NCBI RefSeq assembly: GCF_003337235.1
Contig: NZ_QPJC01000011.1
Location: 1 to 64,000, forward strand
Direction: 5' to 3'
From: Halopolyspora algeriensis
GTDB taxonomy: Bacteria > Actinomycetota > Actinomycetes > Mycobacteriales > Pseudonocardiaceae
Length of the DNA: 64,000 nt
Shown here: piece by piece, positions 8,011 to 18,258 of the stretch
Numbering within the stretch: position 1 is the stretch's first letter
Layout of the letters: each line of letters opens with the position of its first letter
Notes under the pieces: generated by a model
Database searches by the model: none
What the model saw: only the letters and a program-made list of their open reading frames with translations
What the model was told of the DNA's origin: nothing
Made by a program: the position numbers and the translations under genes

Positions 8011-10166
8011 GCACGCCGCGCGGAGAAATTCCGAAGACCGGGAGTGGGAGAGGTGGCCACATGACCGTGACCAGCCGGGTCGGTGCCGCCGAGTGCGGTG
8101 GCACGGACACGCCGGTCCTCGAAGTTCGTGATCTCGACGTCGCCTTTCCCAGTGAGAGCGGGCGAGTGCACGCCGTGCGCGGGGTGAGTTTCGATCTGGA
8201 GGCCGGCGAGGTTCTCGGCATCGTGGGGGAGTCCGGGTCGGGCAAATCCGTGTCGTCGCTGGCATTGATGGGCTTGCTGCCCGAGGAGGCACAGGTCGGT
8301 GGTTCGGCCCGGCTGCGGGGACAGGAACTGCTCGGCAAGCGCGATTCCGAACTCTCCCGGCTGCGCGGCAGGAAAGTCTCGATGATCTTCCAGGATCCGC
8401 TCAGCGCGCTCACACCGGTGTACACCATCGGCGAGCAGCTCGTGGAGGCCATCCGCACACACCGCGACACATCCGGACGCGATGCCATGACCCGCGCCGT
8501 GGAGCTGCTGCGCATGGTGGGGGTGCCCAATGCCGAGGAACGGGTGAACTCCTTCCCGCACGAGTTCTCGGGTGGCATGCGCCAACGTGTCGTGATCGCC
8601 ATGGCCATCGCCAACGAGCCCGACGTGATCATCGCCGACGAGCCCACCACCGCGCTGGACGTGACGATCCAGGCGCAGGTGCTGGAGGTGCTCAGGAGGG
8701 TTCAGCGCGCCACCGGCGCGGCACTGATCATGATCACGCACGATCTCGGTGTGATCGCCGGTCTGGCCGATCGGGTCATGGTGATGTACGCGGGCAGGCC
8801 TGTCGAGGTCGCCGATGTCGACGACCTCTACCGCCGTCCCCGGATGCCCTACACGCTGGGGCTGCTGGGAGCGGTACCACGCGCCGACGACCGCGAACGC
8901 CTGCCCCTGACCCCGGTGGACGGCAACCCCCCGTCGATGGTGGACCTGCCGCCGGGATGCCCGTTCGCGCCGCGGTGCCCGATGGCCGTGGCGACCTGCC
9001 GCCGGACCGAGCCCGAACTGCTGGCCGTGGATTCCGCTCGGCACCGTGCCGCCTGCCACCGCAGCGACGTGCTCGCCGAGCGGGATCTCGCTCCCGGCGA
9101 CATCTTCCCGCGTCCGCAGACCACCGGAGCGGGTGTCGGGCCGGACAGGCGTGAGCAGCGCCCGGCCGTGCTCGAAGTGAGCGAGCTGGCCAAACACTTT
9201 CCCGTGCTCAAAGGCACGGTCATCAAGCGGCCGGTCGGCACGGTCTACGCCGTCGACGGCGTCGGCTTCGACATCCGCGAGGGCGAGGCACTGGCGCTGG
9301 TGGGTGAATCCGGCTGCGGCAAGACGACCACGCTGATGCAGGTGCTGGAGCTGGCCGCGCCACAGCAGGGCGCGATCAGCGTGCTGGGCTCGTCGACCGC
9401 CGAACTCGGGCGCCGCGACCGCAAGCGGCTGCGGCAGCGGATGCAGGTGGTGTTCCAGGACCCCATGTCCTCACTGGACCCGCGCATGCCGGTCGGTGAG
9501 ATCGTCGGCGAGCCACTGCGCACCCACGGCAGCGACGCCGCGGCCACCGCGAAGCGGGTGCGGGAGCTGCTCGAACTCGTGGGCCTGCGCGCATCGCACG
9601 CCGACCGCTACCCGCGGCAGTTCTCCGGCGGGCAGCGCCAACGGATCGGCATCGCGCGGGCGCTCGCCCTGGATCCGCAACTGCTCATTCTGGACGAACC
9701 GGTCTCCGCGCTGGACGTGTCGATTCAGGCCGGCGTGATCAATCTGCTCGAGGAATTGCGGGCGAACCTGAATCTGTCCTACCTGTTCGTGGCGCACGAC
9801 CTGTCGGTGGTTCACCACATCTGTGACCGGATCGCGGTGATGTACCTGGGCAAGCTCGCCGAGATCGGCAGTGTCGACGCCGTGTTCAACACGCCGGCGC
9901 ATCCCTACACCCAGGCGTTGCTGTCCGCCGTCCCGCTGCCGGACCCGGCACGGGAACGCACGCGGGAGCGGATCCTGCTCGACGGCGATCTCCCGAGCCC
10001 TGCCGATCCTCCGTCCGGATGCCGGTTCAGAACTCGCTGTCCGAAGTTCGCGGTCCTCGACGCAGACAGCAAGCAGCGCTGCATCGACGAGGAGCCGCCG
10101 ATGTACGACCGAGGCACCGACCACGGGGCCGCGTGCCACTACGCCGAATCGCTGGAGGTCCTGTGA
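8007..10166 (+). CDS. Fused peptide ABC transporter ATPase (DppD-DppF type, two nucleotide-binding domains)
   Basis: 719 residues containing two complete ATPases in one chain. Domain 1 has Walker A GESGSGKS (about residue 74), signature FSGGMRQR and Walker [12 protein letters not shown]. Domain 2 has GESGCGKTT (about 433), FSGGQRQR and [12 protein letters not shown]. Each domain ends with the Cys-containing oligopeptide-transporter tail ([23 protein letters not shown]). It powers import through the two permeases. The ATG at 8007 overlaps the previous stop. ATG 8061, with GGGAGAGGT upstream, is an equally plausible start. Fusion of DppD and DppF is seen in some actinobacteria. Confidence 0.92.
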   Translation: MSTPRGEIPKTGSGRGGHMTVTSRVGAAECGGTDTPVLEVRDLDVAFPSESGRVHAVRGVSFDLEAGEVLGIVGESGSGKSVSSLALMGLLPEEAQVGGSARLRGQELLGKRDSELSRLRGRKVSMIFQDPLSALTPVYTIGEQLVEAIRTHRDTSGRDAMTRAVELLRMVGVPNAEERVNSFPHEFSGGMRQRVVIAMAIANEPDVIIADEPTTALDVTIQAQVLEVLRRVQRATGAALIMITHDLGVIAGLADRVMVMYAGRPVEVADVDDLYRRPRMPYTLGLLGAVPRADDRERLPLTPVDGNPPSMVDLPPGCPFAPRCPMAVATCRRTEPELLAVDSARHRAACHRSDVLAERDLAPGDIFPRPQTTGAGVGPDRREQRPAVLEVSELAKHFPVLKGTVIKRPVGTVYAVDGVGFDIREGEALALVGESGCGKTTTLMQVLELAAPQQGAISVLGSSTAELGRRDRKRLRQRMQVVFQDPMSSLDPRMPVGEIVGEPLRTHGSDAAATAKRVRELLELVGLRASHADRYPRQFSGGQRQRIGIARALALDPQLLILDEPVSALDVSIQAGVINLLEELRANLNLSYLFVAHDLSVVHHICDRIAVMYLGKLAEIGSVDAVFNTPAHPYTQALLSAVPLPDPARERTRERILLDGDLPSPADPPSGCRFRTRCPKFAVLDADSKQRCIDEEPPMYDRGTDHGAACHYAESLEVL

Positions 10167-10267
10167 TGTGCCGATGACGACCGGAACCAGGGATATCGAA
10201 CAACGGCGCCCGGCGTGCCCGGAGCACTCCCGTGGACACCACCGGCGCCGAATCCGCAGGAGGAAAG

Positions 10268-11989
10268 ATGCATCGAAGGCGACGCGGTCTCGTGCTCATC
10301 GCACCGGCCATCGCGCTGGTCATGGCCCTCGGTGCCTGCAGCAGTGCAGGCGGTAACGGCCAGGGCGGCGACACCGCCGAGGCGCCGGGGGTACAGGCTG
10401 TCACGATCAACAAAACACCGCGCTCGGAGATCAAGGACGGGGGCACGCTGCGGTGGCCGATCGAGCAGTTCTCCACCCAGTGGAACTACAACCACCTCAA
10501 CGGGCCCGAGGTGTCGACCGCGGACGTGATGTACGCGATGATGCCCAGCCCGTATCGGGTCACCGCCGAGGGCGTTCCCGAGTTGAACCCGAACTACGTC
10601 ACCGACGTGCGCGTGCGCAGGGATCCGCAGCAGGTGGTGACCTACGTGCTGAACCCGAAAGCCGAGTGGTACGACGGCACTCCGATCACCTGGAAGACCT
10701 ACCGCGCGCAGTGGCAGGCGCTCAACGGTGAGAACAAGGCCTACCAGGTGGCCTCGACAACCGGCTACGACCAGATCGCCAGTGTCGAGAAGGGCGAGGA
10801 CAAGTTCCACGTCGTGGTCACGTTCGAAAAGCCCTACGCCGACTTCGAGTCCCTGTTCAGTCCCCTGTATCCGGTCACGACGAACAGCGACCCACAGGTG
10901 TTCAACGAGGGATGGCTGAGTGAGATCAGAACCACGGCGGGCCCGTTCAAGCTGAGCAAGATCGACAAGGCGGCCAAGACCATCACCCTCGTGCGCAACG
11001 AGAAGTGGTGGGGGCCGAGGGCGAAGCTCGACAAGATCGTCTTCGTCAACATGAGCCCCGATGCCATGCAGGGTGCGTTCGCCAACGGGGCGATCGACTT
11101 CTTCGACGTCGGAGCCGACTCGGGCGCCTACAAGCGCGCGAAGCAGGTTCCGAACACCGACATCAGGGTCGCGGGAGCGCCCAACTTCCGGCACTTCACG
11201 CTCAACGGACGCAGTCCCGTGCTCTCCGACGTGAAAGTCCGCAGGGCGGTGGCGCTGAGCATCAATCGCAAGGCGCTGGTGCAGTCCGACCTCAAGGGAT
11301 TGCCCTGGCCGGACAAGGTGCTCAACAACCACCTGTACCTGCCCAACCAGAAGGGGTATCGGGACAACACCGGCCGGATCGGCAAGTACGACCCGAAGCA
11401 GGCCAGGAAGCTGCTCGACGAGGCCGGCTGGACCGGGCAGAACGGGATACGCACCAAGGACGGCAAGAAACTCGAGCTGACATTCCTCATCCCCACCGGC
11501 GTCTCCACGAGTGAGAACGAGGCGAAACTGACCCAGACGATGCTCAAGGAGATCGGCATCAAGGTCGACATCAAGGCGGTGCCGACCAACACGTTCTTCG
11601 ACAAGTACGTCAGCCCGGGCAACTTCGACATCGTCCCGTTCTCCTGGATCGGAACGGCGTTCCCCTCGAGCAGCTCCTCCATCTACGCCAAGCCCACTCA
11701 GGGCGAGAACGGTCTGAAGATCCAGCAGAACTTCGCCCGGATCGGCTCGGAGGAGATCGACAGGCTGTTCAACAAGGCGGGACAAACCCTGAATCCGGAG
11801 AAGTCCCGTAAGCTCTACAACAGGATCGACAAACTGATCTGGGACGAGGTGCACTCCCTGTCGTTGTACCAGCGCCCCGAGATCATCGCGTGCAACGCGG
11901 ACCTGGCCAACTTCGGCGCGTTCGGCTTCTTCAGCGGGAGCACGAGCGGTGGTACTCCGATCTACGAGAACGTCGGCTTCGTCAAGTAA
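10268..11989 (+). CDS. Extracellular solute-binding lipoprotein, family 5 (peptide binding)
   Basis: 573 residues from the ATG at 10268, chosen because AGGAGG sits just upstream and the next residues form a clean lipoprotein signal peptide: RRRR, hydrophobic core, lipobox LGAC. The mature part follows the SBP family 5 pattern, including GGTLRWPIEQF, TGYDQIASVEKGEDKFHV, AFANGAIDFFDV, VRRAVALSINRKALV and the C-terminal LSLYQRPEI. It captures oligopeptides outside the membrane for the permeases. As last gene of the operon it ends at a terminator hairpin. The ligand (dipeptide, oligopeptide or other) cannot be fixed from the sequence. Confidence 0.92.
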   Translation: MHRRRRGLVLIAPAIALVMALGACSSAGGNGQGGDTAEAPGVQAVTINKTPRSEIKDGGTLRWPIEQFSTQWNYNHLNGPEVSTADVMYAMMPSPYRVTAEGVPELNPNYVTDVRVRRDPQQVVTYVLNPKAEWYDGTPITWKTYRAQWQALNGENKAYQVASTTGYDQIASVEKGEDKFHVVVTFEKPYADFESLFSPLYPVTTNSDPQVFNEGWLSEIRTTAGPFKLSKIDKAAKTITLVRNEKWWGPRAKLDKIVFVNMSPDAMQGAFANGAIDFFDVGADSGAYKRAKQVPNTDIRVAGAPNFRHFTLNGRSPVLSDVKVRRAVALSINRKALVQSDLKGLPWPDKVLNNHLYLPNQKGYRDNTGRIGKYDPKQARKLLDEAGWTGQNGIRTKDGKKLELTFLIPTGVSTSENEAKLTQTMLKEIGIKVDIKAVPTNTFFDKYVSPGNFDIVPFSWIGTAFPSSSSSIYAKPTQGENGLKIQQNFARIGSEEIDRLFNKAGQTLNPEKSRKLYNRIDKLIWDEVHSLSLYQRPEIIACNADLANFGAFGFFSGSTSGGTPIYENVGFVK

Positions 11990-11999
11990 CCGTTCGGGC

Positions 12000-12031
12000 G
12001 GGGCGGCCGTTTCCGTCGGTATGGCCGCCCC
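12000..12031 (+). terminator. Terminator of the peptide transporter operon
   Basis: A 9-bp GC stem (GGGGCGGCC, 12000-12008, with GGCCGCCCC, 12023-12031) and 14-nt loop begin 10 nt after the solute-binding protein stop codon. The stretch up to 12188 holds a possible -10 box (TAGACT, 12076-12081) for fmt and no gene. Confidence 0.6.
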
Positions 12032-12188
12032 GTCGGTGATGAGCCCGCGGGCGGGAGCGCCCGGATGGTTCCGACTAGACTGACCTCCGTACCGTGCACC
12101 CGGCGTTACCTCGCCCCAGCACTGTCGACACTCCAGGGGGTTCGCGTGACCGTCCGGCCGTTCCCGGTTTTCCGAAGGGCGCACTGAG

Positions 12189-13115
12189 ATGCGCGTCGTC
12201 TTCGCCGGTACGCCCGCACCGGCCGTGCCCGCGTTGCGGGCGCTGCTCGACTCCCCGCGCCACGACGTCGTCGCCGTGGTGACGCGTCCCGACGCACCGG
12301 CCGGGCGTGGTCGCACACTGACGCGTTCCCCGGTCGGCGCGCTGGCCGACGAGCACGGGCTCGAGGTGCTCACACCCGCACGCGCCTCGGATCCGGACTT
12401 CCTGGCGAGGCTGGCCGAGCTCGCACCGGACTGTTGCCCCGTGGTGGCCTACGGCGCGCTGCTGCCGGAGAAGGCCCTCGCCGTCCCGCGGCACGGGTGG
12501 ATCAACCTGCACTTCTCCTTGCTGCCCGCGTGGCGGGGAGCCGCGCCGGTGCAGGCCGCGATTCGCCACGGTGACGAGATCACGGGGGCGACGACGTTTC
12601 GGATCGTTCCCGAGCTCGACGCAGGCCCGGCGTTCGGGGTGGTCACCGAGGAGGTCCGCGCCGACGACACCGCGGGGGCGCTGCTCGAACGATTGTCGGT
12701 GTCCGGGGCGGAGTTGCTGGTGAAGACCCTGGACGGGATCGAGGACGGCACCCTGCACGCCGAGGAGCAGCCGACCGAGAACGTCAGCTACGCGCCCAAG
12801 GTCACTGCCGAGGACGCGAAAGTGGATTTCGCGGCACCCGCGCAGGCCGTGGACCGGATGATCCGCTCGGTCACCCCGGACCCGGGTGCGTGGGCGTGGC
12901 TCGGGCAGGAGCGCTTCAAGCTCGGCCCGGTTTCGGTCGTGGACACAGAAGACCTGCAGCCGGGGGAACTCCTCCTGCAACGGCGGCGCGTACTCGTGGG
13001 TACCGCCACCACGGCGGTCGAGCTGGGCGAGGTGCAGGCACGCGGCAAGAAACGCATGGCCGCCACCGACTGGGCGCGCGGAGCCCACATCGAGCAAGGA
13101 CTGAAACTGCAGTGA
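12189..13115 (+). CDS. fmt: Methionyl-tRNA formyltransferase
   Basis: 308 residues, standard length. It transfers a formyl group from 10-formyl-tetrahydrofolate to initiator Met-tRNA. The N-terminal formyltransferase domain begins [14 protein letters not shown] and holds the catalytic [16 protein letters not shown] block (about 104-119) with the Asn and His, plus the TGATTF and ELDAGP loops. The C-terminal tRNA-binding domain ends [16 protein letters not shown]. It overlaps rsmB by 4 nt (GTGA), the classical fmt-rsmB operon. Its usual upstream partner priA is displaced by the accessory block. Confidence 0.97.
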   Translation: MRVVFAGTPAPAVPALRALLDSPRHDVVAVVTRPDAPAGRGRTLTRSPVGALADEHGLEVLTPARASDPDFLARLAELAPDCCPVVAYGALLPEKALAVPRHGWINLHFSLLPAWRGAAPVQAAIRHGDEITGATTFRIVPELDAGPAFGVVTEEVRADDTAGALLERLSVSGAELLVKTLDGIEDGTLHAEEQPTENVSYAPKVTAEDAKVDFAAPAQAVDRMIRSVTPDPGAWAWLGQERFKLGPVSVVDTEDLQPGELLLQRRRVLVGTATTAVELGEVQARGKKRMAATDWARGAHIEQGLKLQ

Positions 13116-14533
13116 ACCGGAACCGTCCCGGGCGGTCGTCCCGTCCGAAGCAGTCCCGCCCGCCACAGCGACGGCGAGGGCCGAGCCGACCTCCGGCCGA
13201 CGACCCCGCCCGCCTCGCGGCGCTGGAGGCGCTGCGGGCGGTGCGCGAACGCGACGCCTATGCGAATCTCGCCCTGCCCGCGATGCTGAGCCGCCGGCGA
13301 GTCAGCGGCCGCGATGCGGCGCTGGCCACGGAGCTCACCTACGGTGCCTGCCGTGCGCAGGGGCTGCTCGATGCGATCATCACGGAGTGCAGCGCGCGCG
13401 ATCTGTCCGATGTGGATCCACTGCTGCTCGATGCGTTGCGCTTGGGGACGTATCAACTGCTGCGGACGAGGATTCCCGCGCACGCGGCCGTCGCGGCCAC
13501 CGTGGACCTGGTCCGTGGCCAGGTCGGCTCCAAACTGGCGGGATTCGCCAATGCCGTACTCCGCAGGGTCGGCGAGCACGACGAGCAGCACTGGATCGAG
13601 CGGATCGCTCCGGACCGGGACACCGACCCGGTCGGGCATCTGGCGCTGCGCTACGCGCACCCGCGCTGGATCGCGCAGTCCTTCTCCGATGCCCTGGCCA
13701 CGACAGGGGAGGAGCTCGAGGCGGCGCTGGCCGCCGACGATGCGCGCCCGGCCGTGCACCTGGCCGCGCGTCCCGGTGAGATCAGCGCGGACGAACTGGC
13801 CGCGATCACCGGTGGGGACCCGGCGCCGTACTCCCCGTACGGGGTGCATCTGGATCCGGGCTCGGGCGATCCCGGAGAACTGGAACCGGTCCAGGAGGGC
13901 TTTGCCGCCGTCCAGGACGAGGGCAGTCAGCTCACCGCGCTGGCCATGGCCGGAGCGGAGCTCGACGGGACCGACACCCGGTGGCTGGATCTGTGCGCGG
14001 GGCCGGGCGGAAAGGCGAAACTTCTGGGGTCCTTGATCACGCTCGACGGTGGCACGCTCGATGCCGTCGAGCAGGCCGAACACCGCGCCGAACTGGTCGA
14101 GAAAAGCACCGAGGGGCTCTCGGTGAACGTCCACGTCGCCGATGGTCGCTCTCCCGGCCTGACCGGCGGGTTCGACCGGGTTCTGGTGGACGCGCCCTGT
14201 ACGGGGCTCGGCGCGTTGCGCCGCAGGCCGGAAGCGCGCTGGCGGCGGGATCCGGCGGATGTGCCCGGGCTTGCTCGCTTGCAGCGGGAACTCCTGCTGT
14301 CGGCGATCGAACTGACTCGTCCGGGCGGGGTCGTGGCTTACGTGGTCTGCTCGCCGCACCTGCCGGAAACCGAGGGAGTCGTGGCCGATGTGGTGCGGCG
14401 CACCGGTGTGGGCACCCTCGATGCGCGGCAGCACTTTCCCGGCGTGCCGGCTCTCGGCCCGGGTCCGCACGTGCAGTTGTGGCCGCACCGCCATGGCACC
14501 GATGCCATGTTCTGCGCGCTGCTGCGGGTGTGA
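13112..14533 (+). CDS. rsmB: 16S rRNA (cytosine-967-C5)-methyltransferase RsmB
   Basis: 473 residues. The N-terminal NusB-like RNA-binding domain (about 30-190, with [19 protein letters not shown]-like helices) is followed by the SAM-dependent methyltransferase domain. Motif I is DLCAGPGGK (about 292), the DAPCTGLG motif (about 359) has one catalytic Cys, and VVCSPH (about 411) has the second, the two-Cys arrangement of RNA m5C methyltransferases. The basic N-terminal 30 residues are a low-complexity extension. The GTG start overlaps the fmt stop codon, implying translational coupling. Confidence 0.95.
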   Translation: MNRNRPGRSSRPKQSRPPQRRRGPSRPPADDPARLAALEALRAVRERDAYANLALPAMLSRRRVSGRDAALATELTYGACRAQGLLDAIITECSARDLSDVDPLLLDALRLGTYQLLRTRIPAHAAVAATVDLVRGQVGSKLAGFANAVLRRVGEHDEQHWIERIAPDRDTDPVGHLALRYAHPRWIAQSFSDALATTGEELEAALAADDARPAVHLAARPGEISADELAAITGGDPAPYSPYGVHLDPGSGDPGELEPVQEGFAAVQDEGSQLTALAMAGAELDGTDTRWLDLCAGPGGKAKLLGSLITLDGGTLDAVEQAEHRAELVEKSTEGLSVNVHVADGRSPGLTGGFDRVLVDAPCTGLGALRRRPEARWRRDPADVPGLARLQRELLLSAIELTRPGGVVAYVVCSPHLPETEGVVADVVRRTGVGTLDARQHFPGVPALGPGPHVQLWPHRHGTDAMFCALLRV

Positions 14534-14624
14534 GCAAGAGGCAGCGACGACGCCCCGGACGGCGGCATCCGGGCAATGACAGCCGACAGCGAGGGCCCGA
14601 CGGCCCACGGCGAGGAGTGGAACG

Positions 14625-15089
14625 ATGAACACCTCACACGCGGACGCACAGGATTACCGCAGCTGGCTGGCGGTTGCGGTCGCCGAGGCGCGGGCCGGTG
14701 CGGCCGAGGGCGGGGTACCGATCGGCGCGGCCCTGGTGGGCGGCGACGGCGAGATTCTCGGGAGGGGGCGCAACCGCCGGGTACAGGACGGGGACCCTGC
14801 AGCGCACGGGGAGACCTGCGCTTTCCGCGACGCCGGTCGGCAGCCTTCCTACGCGGCGACGACGATGGTGACCACGCTGTCACCGTGCTGGTTCTGCAGT
14901 GGCCTGGTGCGCCAGTTCGGCATCGGCCGGTTGGTCGTCGGTGAGGTCCGGAACTTCCACGGTGCGCACGAGTGGCTGGCCGAGCACGGTGTCGAGGTGA
15001 TCGTGCTCGACGATGCGGAGTGCGTGCGCATGATGTCCGAGTTCATCGCCGAGAAGCCACGGCTGTGGCACGAGGACATCGGCGAGTAG
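14625..15089 (+). CDS. Nucleoside/cytosine deaminase-family protein
   Basis: 154 residues of a zinc-dependent cytidine deaminase-like fold. The zinc and proton-shuttle motif HGE is at 61-63 and the PCWFC motif (Cys88, Cys91) supplies the other ligands. The TTLSPCWFC context and overall size are closer to yeast-type cytosine deaminase and related nucleoside deaminases than to tRNA adenosine deaminase TadA. It probably deaminates a free pyrimidine base or nucleoside, but the substrate is uncertain. It stands alone between rsmB and osmC, with gaps of 91 and 138 nt. Confidence 0.8.
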   Translation: MNTSHADAQDYRSWLAVAVAEARAGAAEGGVPIGAALVGGDGEILGRGRNRRVQDGDPAAHGETCAFRDAGRQPSYAATTMVTTLSPCWFCSGLVRQFGIGRLVVGEVRNFHGAHEWLAEHGVEVIVLDDAECVRMMSEFIAEKPRLWHEDIGE

Positions 15090-15227
15090 TACGCCACCGG
15101 GCCGAGCGCGTGCGATGTGGTGAAACGCGCAATGTGGTGAGAACGGCATCCGCAGCGCTTCCCGGGAGGCCGCGGTGACGAGTAAGTTCCACGGTTTGAT
15201 TCCGCCAAACGAGTGAAACGGATACGG

Positions 15228-15641
15228 ATGTCTTCCACACCGGTCGAGGTGCGGCGCAGTTCGCAACAACGATTCGTCGCCCGCAACGAGCGCGGGGGTG
15301 AGGTGCCCATCGGGCCGGACGGGGCTCCCGAGGCATTCACTCCGGGTGAGCTGCTGCTGGCCGCGATCGCCGGTTGCTCCGGGCTGACCGGGGAACAGCT
15401 GCTGATCCGGCGGGTCGGGGAGACGGCCCCGTTGAGCGTGCACGCCGATCGCAGCAAGGATCCGCAGGACCCGCACAAGTTCTCCTCGATCCAGGTGTCC
15501 TTCGACGTCGATCTCTCCGGTGTCGACGATGCCGAACGCGGGAAGCTGGTCGCCGCCGTGGAAAGCGCCGTCGATCGGCTGTGCACGGTCAGCCGCAGCG
15601 TCGAGGAAGGCACTCCGATCACCGTGTCGCTTCCTCGCTGA
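15228..15641 (+). CDS. OsmC family protein
   Basis: 137 residues from the ATG at 15228; a GTG at 15213 is possible. The OsmC/Ohr fold is indicated by TPGELLLAAIAGCSGLTGE with the first conserved Cys near 50, and by a second Cys near 119 (AVDRLCTVSRSV). In this family the Cys pair reduces organic hydroperoxides or other small oxidants, but the peripheral residues do not place it clearly in the Ohr or the OsmC subgroup. It is a single gene followed by a hairpin, and no regulator of the OhrR type is adjacent. Confidence 0.8.
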   Translation: MSSTPVEVRRSSQQRFVARNERGGEVPIGPDGAPEAFTPGELLLAAIAGCSGLTGEQLLIRRVGETAPLSVHADRSKDPQDPHKFSSIQVSFDVDLSGVDDAERGKLVAAVESAVDRLCTVSRSVEEGTPITVSLPR

Positions 15642-15670
15642 CACGCCCGCGCGTTCGGACCACGGGCGTG
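15642..15670 (+). terminator. Hairpin terminator after the OsmC gene
   Basis: CACGCCCG (15642-15649) pairs with CGGGCGTG (15663-15670) around a 13-nt loop immediately after the osmC stop codon. No T-tract. Confidence 0.55.
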
Positions 15671-15762
15671 GGCCCGAGTGACTTTCTCGCATCACCGGTG
15701 GCTTTCCGGGATCGATCTCTCGACCGACCGCACGGCCGTGGGAGGCGATCTCGGCCGAGGAC

Positions 15763-15768
15763 TACACT
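15763..15768 (+). promoter_or_regulatory. Candidate -10 box of a leaderless rpe transcript
   Basis: TACACT lies 6 nt before the rpe GTG start with no ribosome-binding site between them. The spacing matches leaderless actinobacterial promoters. No FMN riboswitch-like fold was recognised in this leader region. Confidence 0.5.
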
Positions 15769-15774
15769 TCGCGT

Positions 15775-16470
15775 GTGTCGAACCAGCCGATGATCGCGCC
15801 GTCCTTGCTCTCCGCCGACTTCGCCCGGCTCGCCGACGAGATGGCCGCCGTGAGCGGTCAGCCCGGCCAGGGTGCCGACTGGCTCCATGTCGACGTGATG
15901 GACGCGCATTTCGTGCCGAACCTGACACTGGGGTTGCCGGTGGTGCAGTCGTTGCTGAACAGCACCGACGTTCCGCTGGACTGCCACCTGATGATCGAGA
16001 ACCCGGACCGCTGGGCGATCGGTTACGCCGAAGCGGGGGCCCACAACGTCACGGTGCACGCCGAGGCGGCCGACGATCCGGTGGCCATCGCGCGCGACCT
16101 GCGCGCCGCAGGCGCCAAGGCGGGGTTGTCGATCAAACCGGACACCCCGCTGGAGCCCTACACCGACATACTCAAGCACTACGACACGTTGCTGGTGATG
16201 TCGGTCGAACCGGGCTTCGGCGGGCAGAAGTTCATCGCGGAAGTGCTCGACAAGACCCGCCGAGCGCGCCGGATGGTCGACACCGGCCATCTCAACCTGG
16301 TGGTGGAAATCGACGGTGGTATCAACACGGACACCATCGAGCAGGCGGCCGAGGCCGGTGTCGACTGCTTCGTGGCGGGCTCGGCGGTCTACGGTGCCGA
16401 CGACCCGGTCCGTGCCGTCGAGGGGTTGCGGGGCCAGGCGGCCGGCGCGTACGCGCACGTGCGGCAGTGA
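15775..16470 (+). CDS. rpe: Ribulose-phosphate 3-epimerase
   Basis: 231 residues. It interconverts ribulose 5-phosphate and xylulose 5-phosphate in the pentose phosphate pathway. The TIM barrel starts [13 protein letters not shown], contains [14 protein letters not shown] with metal ligands, [22 protein letters not shown] and ends with the phosphate-binding EIDGGIN and VAGSAVYG. The GTG start lies 6 nt after a TACACT box. It heads the riboflavin operon; ribulose 5-phosphate is also the substrate of RibB, which explains the conserved linkage. Confidence 0.97.
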   Translation: MSNQPMIAPSLLSADFARLADEMAAVSGQPGQGADWLHVDVMDAHFVPNLTLGLPVVQSLLNSTDVPLDCHLMIENPDRWAIGYAEAGAHNVTVHAEAADDPVAIARDLRAAGAKAGLSIKPDTPLEPYTDILKHYDTLLVMSVEPGFGGQKFIAEVLDKTRRARRMVDTGHLNLVVEIDGGINTDTIEQAAEAGVDCFVAGSAVYGADDPVRAVEGLRGQAAGAYAHVRQ

Positions 16471-16474
16471 GGGC

Positions 16475-17539
16475 GTGATCGGTGTGAGCGGCGATTCCGG
16501 GGCCGGTCGGCTCCCGGCCACGATCGAGGACCCGCTCGACGCGGTGATGCGGAGCGCGGTAGCCGCCAGCGAGGAAGTACGGGGAACGACGAGCCCGAAT
16601 CCACCGGTGGGCTGTGTGATCCTCGACACCGAGGGCCAGGTTGCCGGGACCGGCGCCACCCAGCCTCCGGGAGGCCCTCATGCCGAAGTGGTCGCCCTCC
16701 GAGCCGCCGGTACCCGTGCCGCCGGCGGAACGGCGGTGGTGACGCTGGAGCCGTGCGTGCACACCGGTCGGACGGGCGCGTGTACGGACGCGCTGCGGCA
16801 GGCCGGGGTGGCGCGGGTGGTCTACGCGGTGGCGGATCCGAGTCCTCGGGCAGGTGGTGGTGCTGCTGTGCTGCGTGAGGCGGGCCTCGAGGTTCGCGGC
16901 GGCATGCTGGCCGAGGAAGTGGCTCGGGGACCGCTGCGTGCCTGGCTGCATGCCGTGCACACCGGCCGTCCGCATGTCACCTGGAAATACGCGGCCACCC
17001 TGGATGGGCGGTCGGCTGCGGCCGATGGCACCAGTCAGTGGATCAGCTCGGAACTCTCGAGAGCAGAAGCTCACCGACTTCGGGAGCGGATGGACGCGAT
17101 CATCGTGGGGACGGGCACGGTCGTGACCGACAACCCGCATCTGACCGCCCGTGGCGCCGACGGTGAGCTGACCCTGCGCCGGCCACTGCGCGTGGTGGTG
17201 GGTGATCGGAACATCCCCGCCGATTCCCGGGTGCTGGATCCGGTGGCCGAGACCCTGCTGCTGCCGGGCGACTCTCCCGAGTCGGTTCTCGCCGCGCTGG
17301 GTGACCGTGGAGTGGTGGACGTGCTTCTCGAAGGAGGGCCGAGCCTGGCCGGTGCGTTCCTCGCCGCCGGGTGCATCGATCGGGTACTGGCCTACATCGC
17401 ACCGAGCCTGCTCGGCTCGGGTCCTGCCGCGCTCGGTGATGCGGGCGTGGCGAGTATCTCGCAGGCATGGCGCTTGCGGATCGAAGAGACCACCATGAGT
17501 GGTGCGGACGTGCGTATCAGCGCGGTTCCGGCGGATTAG
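16475..17539 (+). CDS. ribD: Bifunctional riboflavin biosynthesis deaminase/reductase RibD
   Basis: 354 residues if the GTG at 16475 is used; GTG 16484 is an alternative. The N-terminal zinc deaminase domain carries PHAEVVAL (His69, Glu71) and LEPCVHTGRTGAC (Cys94, Cys103). The C-terminal NADPH-dependent reductase begins VTWKYAATLDGRSA and includes SQWISS and LLEGGPSLAG. It catalyses steps two and three after GTP cyclohydrolase II. It starts 4 nt after rpe and ends 11 nt before ribE. Confidence 0.95.
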   Translation: MIGVSGDSGAGRLPATIEDPLDAVMRSAVAASEEVRGTTSPNPPVGCVILDTEGQVAGTGATQPPGGPHAEVVALRAAGTRAAGGTAVVTLEPCVHTGRTGACTDALRQAGVARVVYAVADPSPRAGGGAAVLREAGLEVRGGMLAEEVARGPLRAWLHAVHTGRPHVTWKYAATLDGRSAAADGTSQWISSELSRAEAHRLRERMDAIIVGTGTVVTDNPHLTARGADGELTLRRPLRVVVGDRNIPADSRVLDPVAETLLLPGDSPESVLAALGDRGVVDVLLEGGPSLAGAFLAAGCIDRVLAYIAPSLLGSGPAALGDAGVASISQAWRLRIEETTMSGADVRISAVPAD

Positions 17540-17550
17540 GAGGGCGTCAC

Positions 17551-18198
17551 GTGTTCACCGGGATCGTCGAGGAACTCGGCACGATCACCGCGATCGAATC
17601 ACTGGCCGACGGTGCTCGGCTCACGGTGTCCGGACCGGTGGTGACCGCGGACGCCAAGCCCGGTGACTCGCTGTCCGTCAACGGCGTGTGCCTGACGGTG
17701 GTCGAGATCTCGGACGGCCGGTTCACCGCGGATGTGGTCGGCGAGACGCTGCAGCGCTCCACTCTCGGCGGCCTGCGCGAAGGCGATCGCGTGAATCTCG
17801 AGCGGGCGATGGCTCTGGGGGATCGTCTCGGTGGCCACATCGTGCAGGGGCACGTGGACGGCACCGCGACGGTGCTCAGCGTCGACTCCGATGGTCTGAC
17901 CCGCTTCGAGCTGCCCGAACGGCTGTCGCGCTACCTGGTGGAGAAGGGGTCGATCACCGTCGACGGCGTTTCCCTGACCGTGGTGGATGCCGCAGCCACG
18001 GAGTTCGGTGTCGCCGTCATCCCCACCACCGCGGAACTCACCACGCTGGGCCTGCGGCACCCCGGAGATCCGGTCAACCTCGAGGTCGATGCGCTGGCGA
18101 AGTACCTCGAGAAACTGGCCGAACCACAGTTGACCTCTCTCGCTCGTGGTCACACACCGCAGCGAGAGGACAATGGAGGTGCCACGGGACGGCAGTGA
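17551..18198 (+). CDS. ribE: Riboflavin synthase, alpha chain
   Basis: 215 residues (called ribC or ribE in different organisms). It dismutates two lumazine molecules to riboflavin. Two tandem lumazine-binding barrels are visible: the first begins MFTGIVEELG (GTG start) with VNGVCLTVV, the second has GDRLGGHIVQGHVDG and VDGVSLTVVD. AGGAGGG about 8 nt before the GTG fixes the start. It lies between ribD and ribBA in the same operon. Confidence 0.95.
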   Translation: MFTGIVEELGTITAIESLADGARLTVSGPVVTADAKPGDSLSVNGVCLTVVEISDGRFTADVVGETLQRSTLGGLREGDRVNLERAMALGDRLGGHIVQGHVDGTATVLSVDSDGLTRFELPERLSRYLVEKGSITVDGVSLTVVDAAATEFGVAVIPTTAELTTLGLRHPGDPVNLEVDALAKYLEKLAEPQLTSLARGHTPQREDNGGATGRQ

Positions 18199-18258
18199 CA
18201 GGCTGCCGGACGAGGGACATTCGGACACGGGATACGGGACGGCAAGGGTACGAACAAG

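Noticed and set aside
15642-18258. Possible FMN riboswitch for the riboflavin genes
   Set aside because: I inspected the leaders of rpe, ribE and ribBA; none is long enough or shows the conserved FMN aptamer blocks.
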